DNA of 64,000 bases from Gammaproteobacteria bacterium. Lineage in GTDB: Bacteria; Pseudomonadota; Gammaproteobacteria; Burkholderiales; Gallionellaceae. Both the position numbers and the translations under genes were made by a program. The stretch is from positions 1-64,000 of the forward strand of contig JAHIZO010000009.1 in assembly GCA_018814405.1 (NCBI GenBank). The letters are read 5' to 3'. Under the pieces are notes generated by a model. The model searched no databases. It saw nothing but the letters and a program-made list of their open reading frames with translations, and was not told where the DNA came from. Of this stretch, positions 59,355-64,000 are shown in pieces; the stretch's first letter is position 1, and the number at the start of each line of letters is the position of its first letter.

Positions 59355-60128
59355 TCAAACCCCGGTCGCGAATCCGACCAAGCCGACAGTCGCCACGCCT
59401 AGCCCGATCAACACCACCTGCTGCACGGTATCGCGCATCTGGGTGCGTTTGTGCAGACCTGGGATGAGGTCCGCCACCGCGACATAGATCATGCTGGCTG
59501 CCGACAAGGCGAGGATGTAAGGCGTCCAGGATTGCAGACCTTGCAACGCGTAATAGGCCAATACGCCCCCAATCAGCGTAGCCAAGCTGGAGATCAGGTT
59601 GAGCTGGAACGCGCGCAGCTTGCTGTAACCGGAATGCAGCAGGATGACGAAGTCACCGACTTCCTGCGGGATCTCGTGCGCGATGATGGCCAGTGCGGTG
59701 ACGATACCCAGATTGATGTCGACCATGAAGGCGGCCGCGATGATGATGCCGTCGACGAAGTTGTGGAAGGTGTCGCCCACGATGACCATGGTGCCGCTGC
59801 GCCCGTGATCATGGGCACTATGTTCGTGCGGTTCATGCGCTTCGCAATGGTCGTGATGACAGTGACGCCAGATCAACACCTTTTCCAGCGTGAAGAACAG
59901 CAGGATGCCGGCCAGCACCGTGCCGCTCACCGCCGATGCGTTGTCCGCCAGCTCGATCGCTTCCGGCAATACATCCAGAAACACAGCCCCCAGCAAAGCA
60001 CCGATGGCATAACTGACCAGCATGCCGATCCAGTGCATGCGCGCATTCAGTGCGAACAATGCAGCAAACGCTATGCTCAGCACACCGCCAAACAGGCTGG
60101 CAACGATGATCCAGGACAGAACAGACAT
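59355..60128 (-). CDS. ZIP-family metal transporter
   Basis: This 257-residue protein has about eight membrane helices. The metal motifs are [13 protein letters not shown] in helix 4 and [10 protein letters not shown] in helix 5. A His-rich cytoplasmic loop (residues 88-110, with [15 protein letters not shown]) probably buffers or senses the metal. ZIP carriers move zinc, iron or manganese into the cytoplasm. Pairing with a CDF exporter in one transcript suggests joint control of one metal. Confidence 0.9.
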   Translation of the reverse strand: MSVLSWIIVASLFGGVLSIAFAALFALNARMHWIGMLVSYAIGALLGAVFLDVLPEAIELADNASAVSGTVLAGILLFFTLEKVLIWRHCHHDHCEAHEPHEHSAHDHGRSGTMVIVGDTFHNFVDGIIIAAAFMVDINLGIVTALAIIAHEIPQEVGDFVILLHSGYSKLRAFQLNLISSLATLIGGVLAYYALQGLQSWTPYILALSAASMIYVAVADLIPGLHKRTQMRDTVQQVVLIGLGVATVGLVGFATGV

Positions 60129-60173
60129 ATCAAACCAAGGGGATACGGGGCGCGCATTGTACCCGACCGGGCA

Positions 60174-61736
60174 CTATTCCCCCAGTACCACATCCTTGGT
60201 CTCGGGCAGGAACAGCAGGCCGATGACGGAGGCCATGATGAGCATGCCGACCGGATACCACAGCCCCGCCATCACATCGCCCGCGTTCACTGATAGCAAG
60301 GTCACCATGAACGGCGACAGGCCGCCGATCCAGCCCGCGCTCAGATTATGCGGCAATGCCGCTGCGGTATAGCGGTTGCGTGCTTTGAACAGTTCGGGCA
60401 GCACAGCTGTCTGCGGCCCTGTGATGAGACCGACTGCGACCACTGGTATCACCAGCAGCAGGAACAGCATGACCGGGCTGGCCTGCTCGCTGTCCGCTTG
60501 CTCTGTCCAGCCTTTCGACTTCAGTCCCGCGGTCAAAGCAGCAGGATCAAAACCGTTGACTTGCACATCATTGCCGATGCGCACCACTACGCCCTCACCC
60601 GCCTCGGTGCTATGCACGATGCCGTTCTTGATGAAGAACTCCTGATTGCGCGCACATTCGCTCAACGCCTTATGGAAGGGGCTGTAATCGCAGTCGGTAC
60701 CGGACAAGCTCACCTTCACTTCACTGTTGAAACGCTCCAGCGCCGGATTGCCGAAATGCTGCAAGCCGTTGAACACGGGGATGATGGTGATCGCTCCCAG
60801 CAGCAAGCCCGCCAGCAACACGGGACGGCGACCGATACGGTCGGATAGCCAACCGCACCAGATGGTGAGCGGGAACAGCAACAGCGTGGAGAGCATCACC
60901 AGCGTGCTGGCGAGTTGCGCATCCAGCCGCACCACGCTCTTGAGGAACACATTGGCATACACCTGCGAGGTGAAGAACAACAATGAACCACCTGCCGAGA
61001 TGCAGAAGAACAGCAAAGCCATACCCTTCAAGGTCTGACGGTCACGGAAGCATTCGCGCAACGGTGCTTGGGAAACACGGCCCTGCTCCTGCAATTCTTT
61101 GAACACTGGTGACTCTTCCAGACTCATGCGGGTCTTGATTGAGATGAACAGTAACACCACCGAAAACAGGAAAGGCACGCGCCAGCCCCAACTGCTGAAC
61201 GAGGCATCGTCGAGAAACATATGCAGCAACACGATCTGGAAAGTGGAGACGAGAATACCCAGCGGCCCCATCAGTTGCAGCACGCTGGTATAGAAACCGC
61301 GTCGCCCGTCCGGCGCATGTTCAGTCAGATATACCGCCACACCGCCGATCTCACCACCCACCGCGAAACCTTGCAGCAAGCGCAACAGTAACAACAAGGC
61401 TGGCGCCAACATGCCGACCTGCGCATAGGTGGGCAACATACCGACCAGAAAGGTGGATGCGCCCATCAAGCTGATGGTGACTAGGAAGATCGGACGACGT
61501 CCGTAACGATCCGCCAGTGTGCCGAACAGCGCAGAGCCCAATGGCCGCACGATCATGCCCACACCGAATGCGGCCAGACTCGCCAGCAAAGCGGCGGTCG
61601 CGTCTTCCGGTGGGAAAAACAGCACACTGAAATAAGTAGCCAGCGTGGCGAAGGTGAGGAAGTCATACCATTCAAGGAAGGTACCGAAACAGGCGGCGAG
61701 CACCACCTTACGCTGTGTTTTAGTGATCGTATTCAT
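60174..61736 (-). CDS. MFS transporter, metabolite:H+ symporter type, with long central loop
   Basis: This 520-residue major-facilitator protein starts in the style of the MHS/ProP subfamily: ACFGTFLEWYDFLTFATLA and the loop LADRYGRRPIF. Between about residues 330 and 440, after IIPVFNGLQHF and before the helix PVMLFLLLVIPVV, there is an extra hydrophilic domain with two cysteines. The ATG at 61736 gives a normal N-terminus. Substrates of relatives are organic acids or osmolytes; none can be named here. Confidence 0.87.
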   Translation of the reverse strand: MNTITKTQRKVVLAACFGTFLEWYDFLTFATLATYFSVLFFPPEDATAALLASLAAFGVGMIVRPLGSALFGTLADRYGRRPIFLVTISLMGASTFLVGMLPTYAQVGMLAPALLLLLRLLQGFAVGGEIGGVAVYLTEHAPDGRRGFYTSVLQLMGPLGILVSTFQIVLLHMFLDDASFSSWGWRVPFLFSVVLLFISIKTRMSLEESPVFKELQEQGRVSQAPLRECFRDRQTLKGMALLFFCISAGGSLLFFTSQVYANVFLKSVVRLDAQLASTLVMLSTLLLFPLTIWCGWLSDRIGRRPVLLAGLLLGAITIIPVFNGLQHFGNPALERFNSEVKVSLSGTDCDYSPFHKALSECARNQEFFIKNGIVHSTEAGEGVVVRIGNDVQVNGFDPAALTAGLKSKGWTEQADSEQASPVMLFLLLVIPVVAVGLITGPQTAVLPELFKARNRYTAAALPHNLSAGWIGGLSPFMVTLLSVNAGDVMAGLWYPVGMLIMASVIGLLFLPETKDVVLGE

Positions 61737-61899
61737 GGTCTGTGCATAGATTGGAAACAGCGCAGGGATATAAAGCATATGCTGGTGCTTGTCCACCCAA
61801 GCGCTTGATTTACAGTGTGGAGACACACACAATGGCGGCGCATTGAACCATTCGTCGCTACGCACGGTCACATACCCGCCTTATTTTTCGGAGATCACA

Positions 61900-62520
61900 A
61901 TGAACACGAATACCCTGCTGACCCTTTCCGCTGCTGCCCTGTTGCTGTCGGCCTGCGCCACGCCCGACGCCGGCAAACCGGTCACCTATCAGGATGTGAA
62001 TTCCACCGGTGTCGTGGCCGGTGTGGGTGTGGAGAGTCAGGATGTAACCGCTGTCACCGACGTGATGGTGAAGGACATCCTTGCCACGCCGGAAGTCGTG
62101 AAGCGCAGCCAAGCGGCACGTGTGATCCTTGATTCAGCTTATTTCGAGAACGAGAGCAGCCAGCGCATCAACAAGAACCTGCTGGTGGATAGGCTGCGCA
62201 TCAATCTGCAACGTGCAGCCCAAGGCAAACTGCAATTCGTGTCGCGCGAATCCGCCGACATGGTCGCGCAGGAACGCGACATGAAGCGCCAAGGGGTGAC
62301 CGATGCGGGCACGCTCAAGCAAGCCAAAGCGACCGCCGGCGCTGACTATCGCCTGGTTGGCCGCATCAACTCGCTGGATGCACGCAGCGCGCAGAGCGGT
62401 ATGGTGGAACGCTACACGCAGATCACTTTCGAACTGATCGATCTGGAGACTTCACTCAGCGTCTGGTCCAACCTGTACGAGTTCAAGAAGGGTGGCCAGG
62501 ACGATGCGATCTATCGCTGA
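61900..62520 (+). CDS. LpoB-like outer-membrane lipoprotein (penicillin-binding-protein activator family)
   Basis: This 206-residue lipoprotein has a lipobox LSAC (Cys19) and a LpoB/TolB-N-like fold: alternating segments with GADYRLVGRI followed by the closing ITFELIDLETSLSVWSN. In enterobacteria LpoB activates PBP1b from the outer membrane; that role here is inferred from family only. GGAG precedes the ATG at 61900. Its end overlaps the next lipoprotein gene. Confidence 0.8.
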   Translation: MNTNTLLTLSAAALLLSACATPDAGKPVTYQDVNSTGVVAGVGVESQDVTAVTDVMVKDILATPEVVKRSQAARVILDSAYFENESSQRINKNLLVDRLRINLQRAAQGKLQFVSRESADMVAQERDMKRQGVTDAGTLKQAKATAGADYRLVGRINSLDARSAQSGMVERYTQITFELIDLETSLSVWSNLYEFKKGGQDDAIYR

Positions 62521-63985
62521 TCATTCAGCGACACCCCGCTTCGTTCCCCGCGCCCTTGCTTGCGCAGTCTGGCTGACACTATCCGGCTGCGCCTCAACGG
62601 GCCTTGATACCAACCCTGTCGAACCGGGGCGCATCGAACAACTGCTGGAACCCAAAGCGGAAGTGCCGCCTGCCTTGCGTCCCTTCGTGTTGCGCGATCA
62701 GGAACAAGGCCGCCGCGACCGTGTGCTGAACGAAGCCATGGCCGGGCTCGCCGCACTGGAATTGTCACAACCGGAAACGGCACAACGTCTACTGTCCGAC
62801 GCGCAAGCGCTGATCGAGACCATCTACGCGAATGACCCGGCGGCCAACCGCGCACGCAGCAATTTCGTACCGGAAGCCAACAAGGACTTCAAAGGCGACC
62901 CCTACGAACGCGCCATGGTCGGCTACTACCTTGCCCTCGCCGATTTCTCCGATCCCGATCTGGACAACGCGCGCGCCGACCTGCGCTTCGCCGAGATACA
63001 GGACACCATGTCCGCTTCCGAAACTTTCCAGAGCGACATGGTCGTCATGCCGTTCATCCGTGGCTGGCTGTACAACTGCTCTGGGCGCACGGCGCAGGCG
63101 AAGGACGAATTCAAAGCCGTGAAAAAAGCCAAGCCGGGTATCAAGACACCTGCCAACACAGACAATGTTCTATTGATCGGTGAAGTCGGACGCGCTCCGG
63201 GCAAGATCGCAAGTGGTCGCCAGCAGGAAGAATTGCGCTATGCACGGCGCGACGACGGCAGGATACGCGGCGTCACCTTCACGCAGGGCGAGCAACTATT
63301 GGTGGGACAGCAGATCGAGGATGTGTACTGGCAAGCTTCGACGCGCGGCGGGCGCGCTGTGGACAAGATACTGGCGGGCAAAGCGTCGTTCCGTAATACC
63401 GCCGAGGGCATCGCCACCGGTGCCGCCGTGTTCGCGCATATCTCATCCGATCTGGCACGCAATGCAGCAAGACGCAAGGACAGCGACGACGCGGGGCAGT
63501 ATGCCGGACTGGCACTGCTCGGCATGTTGGTCAGCATCGGCAGCGACATCGTCGCCGCCTCAACCCATCCCGAAGCTGATACGCGCAACTGGTCCAGCCT
63601 GCCCGACCGCATCTATGTGGCGACTACCCAAATGGACGTGAATACAGAGCTTAGCCCTTGGTCCTTGGGATTACACGATGCGCGGGGCGAACTGCAACGT
63701 GCGGTGGAGATGAAGACCTTCCGTTCCGGTGCCTGCTTGCTGGTGTGGGGCAGACAATATCCGGCTAGTTACCCCTCCAGTTGGGCGGATAGTTCACTAC
63801 AACATGAAGCTGTGACCCATGAGAAATGCCAGGGTGCTTGCAGTGCGATCACCGAACAGGCGACACTTGATGCCAAGAATTTCAATACATCGCTCGCACC
63901 GCTCGCCGCACCAAGCATAGTTACTGACAATGTTGAATCGCGGACGACTTTCAAGCGCAGAATATTCCTCACCGTCCCGGACTGA
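62504..63985 (+). CDS. COG3014-type lipoprotein of unknown function
   Basis: This 493-residue protein has a signal peptide with lipobox LSGC. A helical, TPR-like region (about 45-230) with RAMVGYYLALADFSDPDLDNARADLRFAEIQ is followed by a C-terminal beta-rich part after a Gly/Ala-rich stretch that could touch the membrane (GIATGAAVFAHISSDLA and YAGLALLGMLVSIGSDIVA). It overlaps the LpoB-like gene by 17 bases. I chose ATG 62504; GTG 62492 is possible. The pair is likely a cell-envelope module; I do not recognise a biochemical activity. Confidence 0.8.
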   Translation: MRSIADHSATPRFVPRALACAVWLTLSGCASTGLDTNPVEPGRIEQLLEPKAEVPPALRPFVLRDQEQGRRDRVLNEAMAGLAALELSQPETAQRLLSDAQALIETIYANDPAANRARSNFVPEANKDFKGDPYERAMVGYYLALADFSDPDLDNARADLRFAEIQDTMSASETFQSDMVVMPFIRGWLYNCSGRTAQAKDEFKAVKKAKPGIKTPANTDNVLLIGEVGRAPGKIASGRQQEELRYARRDDGRIRGVTFTQGEQLLVGQQIEDVYWQASTRGGRAVDKILAGKASFRNTAEGIATGAAVFAHISSDLARNAARRKDSDDAGQYAGLALLGMLVSIGSDIVAASTHPEADTRNWSSLPDRIYVATTQMDVNTELSPWSLGLHDARGELQRAVEMKTFRSGACLLVWGRQYPASYPSSWADSSLQHEAVTHEKCQGACSAITEQATLDAKNFNTSLAPLAAPSIVTDNVESRTTFKRRIFLTVPD

Positions 63986-64000
63986 ACCTGCAACACTGAT

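Overview
The window looks like housekeeping chromosome of a betaproteobacterium, probably in the Nitrosomonadales and possibly close to Gallionellaceae. This is inferred from gene order and protein character; no search was run. Supporting signs are EarP next to an EF-P with Arg32, the aromatic/serine supraoperon running into rpsA-ihfB-lapAB, the ribF-ileS-lspA...ispH chain facing a minor-pilin cluster, and three hemerythrin-like domains. No insertion sequence, prophage, integrase or CRISPR array was seen.

Layout. 1-372: leader and promoter of a leftward rRNA operon that continues outside the window, preceded by an initiator tRNA with its own promoter. 373-3167: queG and, divergently, tsaE-amiC. 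3172-5232: tandem cysK-cysM. 5254-23105: almost continuous leftward coding in the order gyrA, serC, serA, pheA, hisC, aroF, tyrA, a fused aroA-cmk, rpsA, ihfB, then lapA, lapB, pyrF, rfaE1, hldD and a comEA-like gene. Many junctions are ATGA or GTGA overlaps. 23262-26020, rightward: ubiG, a MupP-like phosphatase and a soluble class III cyclase with a hemerythrin tail. 26054-29245: tmRNA, an orphan GspE/PilB-type ATPase and a hexose-6-phosphate mutarotase. 29315-38226, leftward: a four-gene MacAB-like exporter, an acyltransferase, rlmJ, earP and efp. 38267-47375: tRNA-Thr, thiO, then a rightward pilE-fimT-pilV-pilW-pilX-pilY1 cluster. 47431-55986, leftward: ribF, ileS, lspA, a four-gene stressosome-like module, ispH. 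56044-64000: two tandem hemerythrin proteins, ykgJ-rimO-CDF-ZIP and an MFS transporter (leftward), and two lipoprotein genes at the right edge.

The most interesting part is 48420-51675. It encodes an RsbR-type STAS protein, an RsbS-type STAS protein, a fused RsbT-like kinase/RsbX-like phosphatase and a GGDEF diguanylate cyclase with a four-cysteine tail. It sits inside the otherwise conserved lspA-ispH order. No sigma factor or RsbU-type phosphatase is nearby, so the likely output is cyclic di-GMP. The RsbS-like protein has proline where the phospho-acceptor serine should be, and RsbR has serines where the classical protein has threonines.

Other points of note: the PilY1 tip protein carries about 300 residues of cysteine-pair repeats inside its von Willebrand-like domain; two of the three hemerythrin domains have lost the same iron-ligand histidine; and the AroA-Cmk fusion keeps an internal Shine-Dalgarno/GTG that could also give free Cmk.
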